Origin: Nilaparvata lugens
Taxonomy: Eukaryota; Arthropoda; Insecta; Hemiptera; Delphacidae
Length of the DNA: 64,000 nt
Direction of reading: 5' to 3'
NCBI RefSeq assembly: GCF_014356525.2
Contig: NC_052515.1
Span: 17,706,531 to 17,770,530 of the forward strand
The translations under genes were made by a program, and so were the position numbers. The notes below the pieces were generated by a model. That model searched no databases. It was not told the origin of the DNA and saw nothing but the letters and a program-made list of their open reading frames with translations. Positions 46,391 through 59,214 of the stretch are shown here, piece by piece (the first letter of the stretch is position 1; every line of letters starts with the position of its first letter).

Positions 46391-47783
46391 GATATAGTAT
46401 CCACTGGACTTTGTACTGAAAGCAACAGAAACTTGAAGAACTAAACCCTTGACGTGCTGAAGTAGTGAATTTGTTATATTTATATGATTTGTGATTCTGT
46501 CCACCAATAAATAAATAAATAAATAAATATAGGGCTAGCACATAAAAATGAAATCAACGTACCCTTTTAAACTCTGAAAGTTACCTGGATTATGGCTTCA
46601 ATCAACAACTAAGAATAATTTCAATGCCAATCAGGTAAAGTCTTACATGCTAATTTGCTTGCTTGTATTTTTGATTGAAAAGGGCTGTTATCAATAGTAT
46701 TTCAAGAAAAAAGACCGTGTAGTATGAGTATACGGTACGAGACTTTCTAGTTGATTCTTGTCTTTTTGACAATGTATGAAATATTGTTATTATTTTTGTA
46801 ATATATTTTATATAAAATATTCCATTGTTGTAGGGATAGGTTGGAAATATCTCATGTGAATTCGTTATCATAGATGAATCATAGAAAATAATAATATATG
46901 ATAATCAACAAGATGAAGACAAAAAGAAAAATATTATAGGGAGAAGGAAAAAGTAGAAAAGGGGAGAATGGGAACTGAAAATCTCATGAGGAGAATTATT
47001 GGAGTTGAGAGAGAAGAAGATTGAAGCAGAGGAACTTATGAGAAGAATCAAAGTTGAGCAAGTGTACGGCTGTAAAGAGAGAAAAGGACAGAGCGTAGTT
47101 CCAGAAGAGAGGAAAAGTCTGGAACTTAAATTGAGTTTAGGGGAATTTTTGGGAGACTGGGTCCCAGTTATTGAATTAGGCGCACATAATTTACCCGGGT
47201 ATAATTTCCACCACGTTATATTATCGCCCAAGAGCTGTTTGTTTGTTACCCCCTCCACACACTGCTCAACCCCTCTAGGAATTTGCGATCGCTTTCACAT
47301 TATCACTAGAAATTTATTAATCTCACTCCACCCTTTATCATATGAAATATTTCTCCATGCAGGTAATTTATCCTTCAAGATGGGTTGTTGAGTAGAAAAT
47401 ATTTTATCTTTAAGATATCTCCCAGAATATTACGCATGGAAGTGTTCTTGATTGATTATTCAGTGCAATTAGATTGATTATTTACGTATTCTTATCCTCT
47501 GTAACGCAATAAAATAGTCTGAAATTTCACAGCTATTTGGTTCCGTTGTTATTGGGATTACCTCTTAAGCTAATTGTACAGTATAGCAATAACTATCTTA
47601 ACATATCAATTCATAACATTATATCAAGATATAGTGAAAATATTGGATATTAATTGATAAACTCTAATAGATATATGTATACGAGATGAAAAACAAATAG
47701 CTAAGCTCTGATGTCTGTTTTTATGAACATTCAAATTGTTACTCTTGTGGAGTTGTGTGTATGGTTAGCTCTCAGAAAGTACT
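46334..47783 (+). repeat. Duplicated ~1.4 kb segment, copy A (uninterrupted)
   Basis: Direct repeat of 49264-50566 plus 59275-59371, a few percent diverged. It starts TGCGTTCAAAT and ends CTCTCAGAAAGTACT. Copy A has a ~60 bp extra piece at about 46470-46530 ending in (AATA)n, which looks like a small retroposed tail. A 130-codon frame (46999-47391) is open here but broken by a stop in copy B (GAGTTAAGG), and it has no domain, so it is probably not a gene. Confidence 0.8.
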
Positions 47784-49263
47784 TATCTAAGATCTGTCGT
47801 CCTCGAGTCCGGTGTCCAAAGGGTGATGGGTGAGGATGAAGGGTGATGGCCTCCAGGCATCGGGCTAGTGGCGTCAGATCGAAGATCGTCTTTCAGCCCC
47901 GCACGGCAATGTCAGATGTCCGATATCACCGGCCATCTCGGTCGGCGAATTCGTAAGCCCTCGTTTGACAGCAAGGCATATTTACAGCACGATCCTCGAA
48001 TGAGTATTCAAGAATACACACACACACACAAAAAAAAACCCTGCAACACAAGTCACACCTACTTAGTAATGCTAGAATAAATAACATACTAAATAATATG
48101 TGAGTAGTAACAATTCAATGAATGATTTCTCAAGAAATCATCTAATGAATACAATACATACAATTTACATAAATATTAAAATTAGAGGAATATTATAGGT
48201 TTTAATTATTGTAGAATTTGAAATCTATAATGAATGGTATTATGAAAAGAAATTACTTGTTAAAAGAATGATGAACAGTTAATGTAAAACCAGAGAGTAT
48301 TCCAAACTTTACTCACAATTACAAAATTCCAGAGATATAAATGACTGTATCAATAAAAAATAGGAATATACTCCATCTAGTATCACTTCCTTTTACATTA
48401 GTATATTGTCATACATCTCAGATGTAAGACTACAAAATTGAGTTATAAAATATTTGAAAACGAAGAATTGTTAAATCATGGGTTGTTACCTGTAATATCA
48501 AAATTATTAAAATAAAGACAATACAACAATACTATAAAATATTCATTACTCACCCTTAAATGGGTTTTCGACAGTCACTAATCCATAGCCTACAATAATA
48601 ATAAAGTGCAGCAGTCAACCGCTCTGAATGGAAATAACCATGCCATTAATAATTTAATAAAAGGATTAGCGATTTCAAACTGATGGGATAAATGATTCCC
48701 AATATTATAAATTTTAGTCTCCGAGAGAGAATAAAAAACTGTCCGGAAAAGACATGATTGAATCAGGTCAATAAATAATTAAGCTCAGAAAACATGTCTG
48801 TACTCTACAGAAGATAAAAGCGGTCTCTTGTTCATGTCTCCAAGTCGACCGAACCAGGCTCAAAAATAGGTATCAGGGCTGGTACTATTATGCATTAAAA
48901 AATACCAAATTACAAAGGACGTGGTGGGGACGACAATAATTTCCCTCAATAGAACGAGAAAAGAATACAACTAACAAAGACCGAATACAGGAAAATTCCC
49001 TCGATCAAAGTAGCAGACTCAGCAACAGAACGGACGTTCAACTGATTTTTCATGATGATTTTGCGTTTACAACAATTCTAAATACTCTAGGAAAACGTTT
49101 GAAAACAATAGAGGAAATATCAGAATTTAATTACGTAATGTGCGGAATGACATCATGAAACTACTCCGATACCGTGAGAAAATCACAACGTTAATCCAGC
49201 ACTCTAATAAAATATTATCTTGGAAAAGTTATAATTTCGAAAAAATAAATGAATTTTGGCACA
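47784..49263. other. Spacer between duplicated segments; GC-rich patch at its left
   Basis: 47790-48000 is GC-rich (CCTCCAGGCATCGGGCTAG, CACCGGCCATCTCGGTCGGC) and begins exactly where the duplicated segment ends. A (CA)n run is at 48016-48029. The rest is A+T-rich, with a more balanced part at 48830-49050. No family recognised. Confidence 0.35.
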
Positions 49264-50561
49264 TGCGTTCAAATGGCAATATGCTGGTATTAATATAGAT
49301 TTCTCTTGAATTGAATAAATGATATTGTATCCACTGGACTTTGTACTGAAAGCAACAGAAACTTGAAGAACTGAAACCTTGACGTGCTGAAGTAGTGAAT
49401 TTGTTATATAGGGCTAGCACATAACAATGAAATCAACGTACCCTTTTTTAACTCTGAAAGTTACCTGGATTATGTCTTCAATCAACAACTAAGAATAATT
49501 TTAATGCCAATCAGGTAAAGTCTTACATGCTAATTTGCTCGCTTGTATTTTTGATTGAAAAGGGCTGTTATCAATAGTATTTTAAGAAAAAAGACCGTGT
49601 AGTATGAGTATACGGTACGAGACTTTTTAGTTGATTTTTGTCTTTTTGAAAATGTATGAAATATTGTTATTATTTTTGTAATATATTTTATATAAAATAT
49701 TTCATTGTTGTAGGTATAGGTTGGAAATATCTCATGTGAATTCGTTATCATCGATGAATAATAGAAAATAATAATACATGGCAATCAACAAGATGAAGAC
49801 GAAAAGAAAAAAAATATTATAGGGAGAAGGAAAAAGGAAGGAAAGGTGAGAATGGGAACTGAAAAGCTCATGAGGAGAATTATTGGAGTTGAGAGAGAAG
49901 AAGATTGAAGCAGAGGAACTTATGAGAAGAATCAAAGTTGAGCAAGTGTACGGCTGTAAAGAGAGAAAAGGACAGAGCGTAGTTCCAGAAGAGAGGAAAA
50001 GTCTGGAACGTAAATTGAGTTAAGGGGAATTTTTGGGAGACTGGGTCCCAGTTATTGAATTAGGCGCACATAATTTACCCGGGTATAATTTCCACCACGT
50101 TATATTATCGCCCAAGAGCTGTTTGTTTGTTACCCCCTCCACACACTCCTCAACCCCTCTAGGAATTTGCGATCGCTTTCACATTATCACTAGAAATTTA
50201 TTAATCTCACACCACACTTTATCATATGAAATATTTCTCCATGCAGGGAATTTATCCATCAAGATGGGTTGTTGAGTAGAAAATATTTTATCTTTGAGAT
50301 ATCTCCCAGAATATTACGCTTGAAAGTGTTCTTGATTGATTATTCAGTGCAATTAGATTGATTATTTACGTATTCTTATCCTCTGTAACGCAATAAAATA
50401 GTCTGAAATTTCACAGCTATTTGGTTCCGTTGTTATTGGGATTACCTCTTAAGCTAATTGTACAGTATAGCAATAACTATCATAGCATATCAACTCATAA
50501 CATTATATCACGATATAGTGAAAATGTTGAATATTAATTGATAAACTTTATTATACATATA

Positions 50562-50566
<5 letters not shown>
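49264..50566 (+). repeat. Duplicated segment, copy B, left part
   Basis: Matches copy A from TGCGTTCAAAT to TTAATTGATAAACT. It then runs into an (AT)n tract and the LTR element. Its right part resumes at 59275. Confidence 0.8.
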
Positions 50567-50600
<34 letters not shown>

Positions 50601-50609
50601 TATATATAT
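50567..50609. repeat. (TA)n microsatellite, left of LTR element
   Basis: TATATATATATAT run with one AATA interruption. Together with 59218-59274 it formed the insertion target. Confidence 0.9.
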
Positions 50610-51453
50610 TGTGATGAATCTTTCAAATAGATCTCATGAGAAGAGAGAAAATTGTGATTACCTTTTAAAATGAAAGAATTTGCTAAAGGAATAGTTAGCG
50701 ACCGAGCGATAAAGCTTACTTATCAGTAACTGTATATTAGATAAGAGTACCGTTCTGTACCGAATATTTTCTAGAAAAATTATTCAATAAAATTATAATT
50801 ATTCTGCAAATAAAGCACGAATTATTTACGAATTGCTCACTGATTTTGAGGTTACACTTTGTTTACTATCGATCAGATGTTTTTAAAACAGTTCGAACGC
50901 AGCTGACTGATTCAAAGTATTGTCAAATGTCATGCTGGCTTCACGCAAGATATAATACCATTTCTAAAAATTATAAAACTATCAATAAAGGACTAAGAAT
51001 TTCAAATAAAAAAATAAAATGCATGTATTATCGTTGAAATTATTTATTACTTAAGAAATTCTATTATATGTCAGGTCTTATTGTAACTAACTAGGTCATA
51101 GCATGAACAGTATATTATTGATAAAACGGCAGAAATTAATTATAACAGTCTCAACATAATAAAATTTGTATAAGAATATTAATTTATTAATGATTAATTC
51201 AACTGAACCACATGGTAATTAAATCTCTTTGGCAAGCCTAAGCCAATCATAGTGCATAGAAATAGCACCAAAAAGGTGATCGTTTGAAAGCAACACATGT
51301 TAATCTACTATCAGACAACAAACCTGCCTTATCATATACGCTAGCACATGTACATTGTATGAGAGGAACTATGTCTAGAAGATTAAGCAGTTTTAAGAAT
51401 TACATAAATTGAATTATTATTGTAATAAAGGATTATATTCTCTTGCTTGCCAC

Positions 51454-51488
51454 TGACGTCATGTCTACGTCACAATCATTCTACCAAT
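51454..51488. promoter_or_regulatory. Double CRE plus CCAAT box in 5' LTR
   Basis: TGACGTCA (51454-51461), TACGTCA (51466-51472) and CCAAT (51484-51488). The set recurs in the 3' LTR (57591, 57603, 57620) and in the solo LTR (36755-36773). CRE motifs bind CREB/ATF bZIP factors. Confidence 0.5.
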
Positions 51489-52791
51489 GGCAATTTTAAT
51501 GCAAATTATTACATTGAGATTCTCAGAAGAAAGGTCTAGCCAAGAAGCTGAGAGAAAAGACAGCACTTCCCTTTTGAAATCCTCACCGTCAGATCTCTTT
51601 ATAGTTACCAAGACCTATTCGTAAAAATTTCTTGTTCGATTTTATATGTTCTATTTGTGAGCCGATATTTTAGGCCAATCTATTCGTTATTTTGTAATTT
51701 ATATTCATCAATTGATAATTTAAAAGTTTAAAGTAAATTATCCCTTAATTAATTTGGTGAAGGAGATATTTAAATTAAAATTCCACACGTGCTGAAACCG
51801 AAGCCTGGATTGCTGCCGATCAAACGATTTTTGATCTAAAGAAGAAAACCACGACCGCCAAGGAATTTCACGTGAGTTATAAGTTTAAAGGGGCCCCAAT
51901 CTACGCTTCGAAAATATTTCAGTGCAGAAAGATATAAAATTTTCTTTGTTAAATTATTGGCCACGCCGACAAGCGCTTTTAGTTATTAAGAGCCTAGAAT
52001 TTATTCATATTTAACTTATACGAACTTGTAGTTGATTAGCTATCCTCCGCTGCCAGAACCACGACCCCGAGCATTTTAAAAATATTTTATAATTCATTTT
52101 TTCACTATTTTTTCAAAACTGTTCAATTTTATCAATTGTAAAATTCTGTCGAATCACGCATGGTATCATGCAAGTACAAGAACATTTTTAACTCTTTTGT
52201 CAATGCTAAATTATAATCAACCTGTAAATCAAATTCTGAATCTGCACTGTATGATCATATATTTTATTATAATATATTCCAGTTTTGTTAATTCGTTTTC
52301 TGAGTTCGATTATTTCTTAAGCCTGTCAATTATTGTGTCTGATACGTTCTATATCACCAAGAACCGATCGAATACGATCATTGAAATAATTGAATTAAGC
52401 TGGATATCGGAACAGGTCTAAGTGGATGTAGTGAGTGGGGTCAGATCGAGATATTTATTCTTTGTCCTTACCTGCTCATATATCAGCTTTTATCTGTTAC
52501 CAACCTCGACTTAGGAGCGAACACATCAATTGTACAGCAGATGCAGCCAGAGATCATATAAATTCCTACAATAGAGCTTAAAACCCGACAAGACTCTGTT
52601 CTCGAAGTATATTCTGAACGATATTTGGTCCAAATACCGTATTTTAATCCTTCAGAACTTATTAGAGACGCAGTCCCGTAAATTACCTACATTGGGATTT
52701 TTGCTCGACCTGTATGATTTTGTATGCTCATTCTTCACAGGTAATAATTTTAAGGTATCCGTCTTCAGTGTTTAGCGATCGCTACACTGCT

Positions 52792-52824
52792 TATAAAAAT
52801 TTCATCACTATACAATTTGTCATT
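52792..52824 (+). promoter_or_regulatory. Predicted LTR core promoter (TATA + initiator)
   Basis: TATAAAA at 52792-52798, with an initiator-like TCATT at 52820-52824, places the start A about 30 bp downstream, the canonical spacing. Equivalent sites are at 58931/58959 in the 3' LTR, and TTTTTATA at 33934-33941 in the minus-strand solo LTR. If correct, R-U5 is about 255 bp and U3 about 2.2 kb. Confidence 0.5.
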
Positions 52825-53083
52825 AGAAGAATCAAGGGTGAGCGAGCGTTTAGGCCTCCCGCGATTCCGACAATTGTATTGAATCTTGTAGTGAGTCAAT
52901 CAGTCTGGTGTTCACTCAGCGTCCACACACGCATTGCAAAATTTATAGCCTCTACACCGTTGATTCAGTACAAGATTCATCCTACATACGTGAGGCATTT
53001 AAATACAGCATTACATCACCCTACGTGTATTGTCCTATCCTTGGAGGTGAGAGTGACTCCCCCAGGAAGAGCTTTACATGATT

Positions 53084-53103
53084 TGGCGCCCAACAGTGAT
53101 AGG
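53084..53103 (+). promoter_or_regulatory. Primer binding site (tRNA-Lys type)
   Basis: TGGCGCCCAACAGTGATAGG starts five bases after the LTR end. TGG is complementary to the tRNA CCA end, and TGGCGCCCAAC is the pattern known for lysine tRNA primers in Gypsy-type elements and retroviruses. Confidence 0.75.
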
Positions 53104-53917
53104 CATTGAAGAGGTGGATAATCGACTACGAGGATTATTTAGTTGCTCAGTATACTATAGCGCTGACAACGGGAAATTTTTTTGAAAAATTCATGGTTGT
53201 GAATTTCTTCGAATTTAGTATTAACTGTTCACTGTTATATAAAATAACAAGTTGTACCATACCCAATTTTTGAACAGAAAAAAAAATTTATCGATTGATG
53301 AATTTTTAGAGAAAGAATCGAACTCAGAATTTTATTATTGTGTTATTCGAAAATTGGTCATACTATAAGTCATAGGTTTAAGAAATACCATAAGAAAGGT
53401 CATATTATTTGAAGAATATTAGGTCTATATTGAAACAATTTATAAAATTTTACGGAAAAGAGGATTGAAGTTATTTACATTTTTTTTTTTAAATTTGTAA
53501 AGCATAAAGAGGGAAGTAAAATTAAATCACGGATATATTGCGGAATAATTCAAACAGAACACTGCTGCTTCTATATAAAATTTTGCAAAGAATACTAGCC
53601 CTATATATAGAATTGCGGCAAGAATTATAAGAGTAAAATATTTATAATAATAATAATAATAAATTGTAAGAGACGTACCTTCGTTATCGCATAATTATCC
53701 ACTGTGTATCCTTTATGTTGTTATCATTTTATGTTAACGATATTGCTACTTTGATTCACTTCATCACTGAACATATTATTGAAGCACACTTTTGTATTCC
53801 TTCACTTCAACGAATTTTTTACACTATTTCAACTTGTGGTCATTCATTTGTAATCTTGCACATAACCCCACATATTTGCGATCGTTTCACTGCAATCATT
53901 GTATCATCCAATAAATT

Positions 53918-55395
53918 ATGGAAGAACCACACCGCATCCTGGAGGCCACATCAGCGATTTCAGAGACGAAAGATGTCGCGCGGGAGAAACGCCCATGTAC
54001 CACCATTCCAGAAGTCCAGACGCCTGCACCTCACACCACAGAGTTTCCGCCGCCGACCGAGGGCTACATACCCACCCCTTCCGTGTTACAGATGAGTCTC
54101 ATCCTGGAAGCATTGAACGATATGATCAAAGAAAGGAAACAACTGAACGAAGCAATAAACAATCTAAATAAAAAATATGACCAAACGAAGGAAGAATTAA
54201 AAGAAGACAATAAACAGTGGAGGAAGAGATCAGACAGGCAAGGGAAGCCGACAAACAAGCAAGAGAAGAACTGAAGGAAGACAATAAACAAAAAAATGAA
54301 GAATTAAGGAAAGCAAGTAAAGAACTACTCAAAGAACACGAACAAGCAAATGAAGAATTAAAGAAGGAAATCCAACAGTGGAGGAAAACAAGTGAACAAG
54401 GTTTTGAGAAACTGGATCAACAGTTGGAGGAAGCAGCGGAAAGAAGCAGGATGTTAGGACGGCAAATCAAGGAGAAAAGTCAGACAATTAAAATCAATAT
54501 TGGACCAGTGATCGAGCCCATGCATGCGAAAGCGAACATATTTGAAGAGGAGGTCATAAAACAAGCAAGTGAACATGACACATATAAGGAAGACCAACCT
54601 ACCGAGAATGTCAAGACTGAAGTCGCACCGCACCCTGCAGAGCGCCGAGAGGAGCTGGACGACATCATCCACCGAGCCAAGGACGACATCCATCAAGTAG
54701 AGGGACAGCCCGTACCGCCGCGCGCCGACCACCAGGAGTCCAAGGACGTTGCCCGCCGAGTAGAAGAGCAGCCCGGACCGCCGACCCCCCACATCTCCCA
54801 TCCACCGAGGACAGCACCTGCAACGGACAAACCCAATACTCATGAAGATAACCCACAAAACAATAGAAGCAAAACAGAAACCCACAACAAATCGAAATCA
54901 CAATTGAAAGTAAAAACCTACAAAACAAAACAACACACAAGCAAAATAGAAGTTCAACGGAAAAGGAAAAGCATTGATAGAATTCATCTGCACCGCCGTC
55001 ATGTTCGGCTAAAATCGTACATCAAGCTTCCTACCAGCATGCAAGAAAAAAGGAAGACGGTATCAAGAAGGGCCTACAATCACCGCAGTCATGTCCGGTT
55101 GAAATCAAACAGACTGTACACCAGCATGCAGAAAAGAAAAATACTATCAACCAGAATCAACACACATCACCGGCATGTAAGGTTTAAGAATAGCAAACTA
55201 CATGTCACCGGCCGACCAAGAGGAAATGAATTTGTAGGAAATGATCTACACCACAGGCACATCCGTTTCAAGCAAAGTTTAGTAAAACGGACAGTCACAA
55301 ATCGGAATTGGACTTTGAGTAACACCGGAATCAAATTTAGATGGGGGCTTAAGGAAGAAATAATTTTTCAATCAACTTGGAAGCTACATTTGTGA
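53918..55395 (+). CDS. Gag-position protein: coiled coil plus four His/Arg-rich repeats (one frame change)
   Basis: ATG 53918 opens a frame (118 codons to 54274) with a Pro-rich N-terminus (EFPPPTEGYIPTPS) and the beginning of a coiled coil. At about 54205-54217 the coiled coil continues in the -1 frame, which stays open to the stop at 55395. Next come a long Lys/Glu/Gln coiled coil (EELKEDNKQ, EELRKASKELLKEHEQ), an acidic/proline linker with His/Glu-rich repeats, and a strongly basic C-terminus. The latter holds four motifs HRRHVRLK, HRSHVRLK, HRHVRFK and HRHIRFK (54991, 55081, 55168, 55252), spaced 28-30 residues. Position, coiled coil and basic tail fit a Gag-like structural, RNA-binding protein. 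There are no CCHC knuckles and no capsid domain I can recognise. The second frame has no ATG at its beginning (its first codon option is GTG 54217), so it depends on the first. Confidence 0.7.
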
Positions 55396-56743
55396 AGTAC
55401 ATCAATCATCAAACTTATTCATAATCACAGCCTACCCACCGAATCATATCTTTGCAGATTAGCATCTTTCTACTGCAGCCTAATCAACATAGCCTAAACT
55501 TCGCCGCATCTCAGCCAATAAGGAAATATTATTAATTCACTTCAAATGAAGAAACCGAAATCAACTTTAATAACAGAAGAAAATAAAACTACAAAACAAC
55601 TCTAAAAATTTACCAACCTGATCAAGCCGTCTGCCTCATGCTACAATCATCACAGAAACAATCGCCTAGTACCATCCGCACAACTGAAAAACAGAAACAA
55701 GAATTATATTATCCACAGAAAATAATTATAAATTAGAAATAACATGAAGTTAGTAGTGAATAGGAGGAAAGAAAATAAACAAAGTTTATTTGAAAAAATG
55801 TGTAAATCTAACCTCAAAATACAGAATCGATAGAAAAATCTATTCAGAACCAAAGCCTGTTCGATAATTTTCTTCGTCACACCAACCAATGTGTGCGAGA
55901 TCATAGAGTCAATTTTAATGGAATCGAAGCAATATCGTTATTAATTAATGTAACCTATTATTTAATGTGAAATTATAAGTAAAAAACGCAACCAAAAATA
56001 TATATTTATGTTAATTTGCACGAAATGCGCATGTTCTATGTCATATAAATGTATTGCTAAAAAGCTAAAAAGAAAATGAAATTCTTACCTTCAAATGTGA
56101 AATTTATTACTGTTGCATCAAAAGATCATGAATTGTAATTCAAATTGATAAATGTAATCTTGAAGACATAATATTTGTAACCAGCATTGATAAAAATCAG
56201 AAATCACTTCCAGTGTAACCCTGTTCGTACACAACATACTAAGCGTAAAAAAGGAATTGCTCGAGTCAAACGGTAGACAATTGTCAAGTCACCGAAGTTA
56301 AATCACACTCTCACCCAATTTATGTAAAAGCCAAAACAAAGAGTCGAAACCTGTAATAACCATGAAAAATGATGAAAATCTATATTTGTTGCAAATACTG
56401 TTTGAATCTTAAGAGGATAATATGTTGAATTTTGTATATTTGTTATAGTTATGGGTCTGCTCATAAGCCACCCGTGAATGGAAGTTGTGGAGTTGTTTTA
56501 ATGAAGGATCCAAAGAGACCTCATTAATTATTGTATTTCGATTGTATCCAATGGAAGGAACAATCAATTATTTATTTTCTTGTAGCCAAAAGTGCACGAT
56601 ATATCGTTTTTAGTGTTAAGTGTGGAGTTTTCGTAGAAGTAAGGAGATGAAATAGTGTATTCATCACAATATCGGATTTTTCAAATAGTCATTGTTTCGA
56701 CTCGTCTCTCAATTACCTATTTAAAATATCCTGGGGGCTTTTG
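55396..56743 (+). other. Non-coding 3' interior of the LTR element
   Basis: A+T-rich, with no frame over ~66 codons and no pol motifs. It ends ATCCTGGGGGCTTTTG directly before the 3' LTR. The G run is the only candidate for a polypurine tract and is a poor match. Confidence 0.6.
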
Positions 56744-59214
56744 TGTGATGAATCTTTCAAATAGATCTCATGAGAAGAGAGAAAATTGTGATTACCTTTT
56801 AAAATGAAAGAATTTGCTAAAGGAATAGTTAGCGACCGAGCAATAAAGCTTACTTATCAGTAACTGTATATTAGATAAGAGTACCGTTCTGTACCGAATA
56901 TTTTCTAGAAAAATTATTCAATAAAATTATAATTATTCTGCAAATAAAGCACGAATTATTTACGAATTGCTCACTGATTTTGAGGTTACACTTTGTTTAC
57001 TATCAATCAGATGTTTTTAAAACAGTTTGAACGCAGCTGACTGATTCAAAGTATTGTCAAATGTCATGCTGGCTTCACGCAAGATATAATACCATTTCTA
57101 AAAATTATAAAACTATCAATAAAGGACTAAGAATTTCAAATAAAAAAATAAAATGCATGTATTATCGTTGAAATTATTTATTACTTAAGAAATTCTATTA
57201 TATGTCAGGTCTTATTGTAACTAACTAGGTCATAGCATGAACAGTATATTATTGATAAAACGGCAGAAATTAATTATAACAGTCTCAAACATAATAAAAT
57301 TTGTATAAGAATATTAATTTATTAATGATTAATTCAACTGAACCACATGGTAATTAAATCTCTTTGGCAAGCCTAAGCCAATCATAGTGCATAGAAATAG
57401 CACCAAAAAGGTGATCGTTTGAAAGCAACACATGTTAATCTACTATCAGACAACAAACCTGCCTTATCATATACGCTAGCACATGTACATTGTATGAGAG
57501 GAACTATGTCTAGAAGATTGAGCAGTTTTAAGAATTACATAAATTGAATTATTATTGTAATTAAAGGAATTATATTCTCTTGCTTGCCACTGACGTCATG
57601 TCTACGTCACAATCATTCTACCAATGGCAAATTTTCATGCAAATTATTACATTGAGATTCTCAGAAGAAAGGTCTAGCCAAGAAGCTGAGAGAAAAGACA
57701 GCACTTCCCTTTTGAAATCCTCACCGTCAGATCTCTTTATAGTTACCAAGACCTATTCGTAAAAATTTCTTGTTCGATTTTATATGTTCTATTTGTGAGC
57801 CGATATTTTAGGCCAATCTATTCGTTATTTGTAAATTTATATTCATCAATCGATAATTTAAAAGTTTAAAGTAAATTATCCCTTAATTAATTTGGTGAAA
57901 GAGATATTTAAATTAAAATTCCACATGTGCTGAAACCGAAGCCTGGATTGCTGCCGATCAAACGATTTTTGATCTAAAGAAGAAAACCACGACCGCCAAG
58001 GAATTTCACGTGAGTTATAAGTTTAAAGGGGCCCCAATCTACGCTTCGAAAATATTTCAGTGCAGAAAGATATAAAATTTTCTTTGTTAAATTATTGGCC
58101 ACGCCGACAAGCGCTTTTAGTTATTAAGAGCCTAGAATTTATTCAATATTTAACTTATACGAACTTGTAGTTGATTAGCTATCCTCCGCTGCCAGAACCA
58201 CGACCCCGAGCATTTTAAAAATATTTTATAATTCATTTTTTCACTATTTTTTCAAAACTGTTCATATTTATCAATTGTAAAATTCTGTCGAATCACGCAT
58301 GGTATCATGCAAGTACAAGAACATTTTTAACTCTTTTGTCAATGCTAAATTATTATCAACCTGTAAATCAAATTCTGAATCTGCACTGTATGATCATATA
58401 TTTTATTATAATATATTCCAGTTTTGTTAATTCGTTTTCTGAGTTCGATTATTTCTTAAGCCTGTCAATTATTGTGTCTGATACGTTCTATATCATCAAG
58501 AACCGATCGAATACGATCATTGAAATAATTGAATTAAGCTGGATATCGGAACAGGTCTAAGTGGATGTAGTGAGTGGGGTCAGATCGAGATATTTATTCT
58601 TTGTCCTTACCTGCTCATATATCAGCTTTTATCTGTTACCAACCTCGACTTAGGAGCGAACACATCAATTGTACAGCAGATGCAGCCAGAGATCATATAA
58701 ATTCCTACAATAGAGCTTAAAACCCGACAAGACTCTGTTCTCGAAGTATATTCTGAACGATATTTGGTCCAAATACCGTATTTTAATCCTTCAGAACTTA
58801 TTAGAGACGCAGTCCCGTAAATTACCTACATCGGGATTTTTGCTCGACCTGTATGATTTTGTATGCTCATTCTTCACAGGTAATAATTTTAAGGTATCCG
58901 TCTTCAGTGTTTAGCGATCGCTACACTGCTTATAAAAATTTCATCACTATACAATTTGTCATTAGAAGAATCAAGGGTGAGCGAGCGTTTAGGCCTCCCG
59001 CGATTCCGACAATTGTATTGAATCTTGTAGTGAGTCAATCAGTCTGGTGTTCACTCAGCGTCCACACACGCATTGCAAAATTTATAGCCTCTACACCGTT
59101 GATTCAGTACAAGATTCATCCTACATACGTGAGGCATTTAAATACAGCATTACATCACCCTACGTGTATTGTCCTATCCTTGGAGGTGAGAGTGACTCCC
59201 CCAGGAAGAGCTTT

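Larger units (their letters stand above)
50610..53078 (+). repeat. 5' LTR (2469 bp)
   Basis: Starts TGTGATGAATCTTTCAAATA, ends GGAAGAGCTTTACA. It contains a double CRE plus CCAAT at 51454-51488, and a TATA box at 52792 with an initiator-like TCATT at 52820. Two ORF-sized open stretches (52197-52421 and 52714-53109) have counterparts in the other two LTR copies. Confidence 0.9.

Noticed and set aside
46999..47391. 130-codon ORF in the duplicated segment
   Set aside because: Copy B has an in-frame stop, and no domain or conserved pattern is visible.
53715..54171. 126- and 90-codon plus-strand ORFs upstream of and overlapping the gag-position ORF
   Set aside because: Other-frame shadows; the frame from 53918 alone continues into the coiled coil.
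54454..54940. 143- and 91-codon minus-strand ORFs in the LTR element
   Set aside because: Antisense shadows of the gag-position ORF, which has the clearer coiled-coil and repeat structure.
53079..56743. Hidden pol gene inside the LTR element
   Set aside because: No protease DTG, RT YxDD, RNase H or integrase HHCC/DDE pattern was found in frames of the interior, and nothing beyond 55395 is open for more than ~66 codons.
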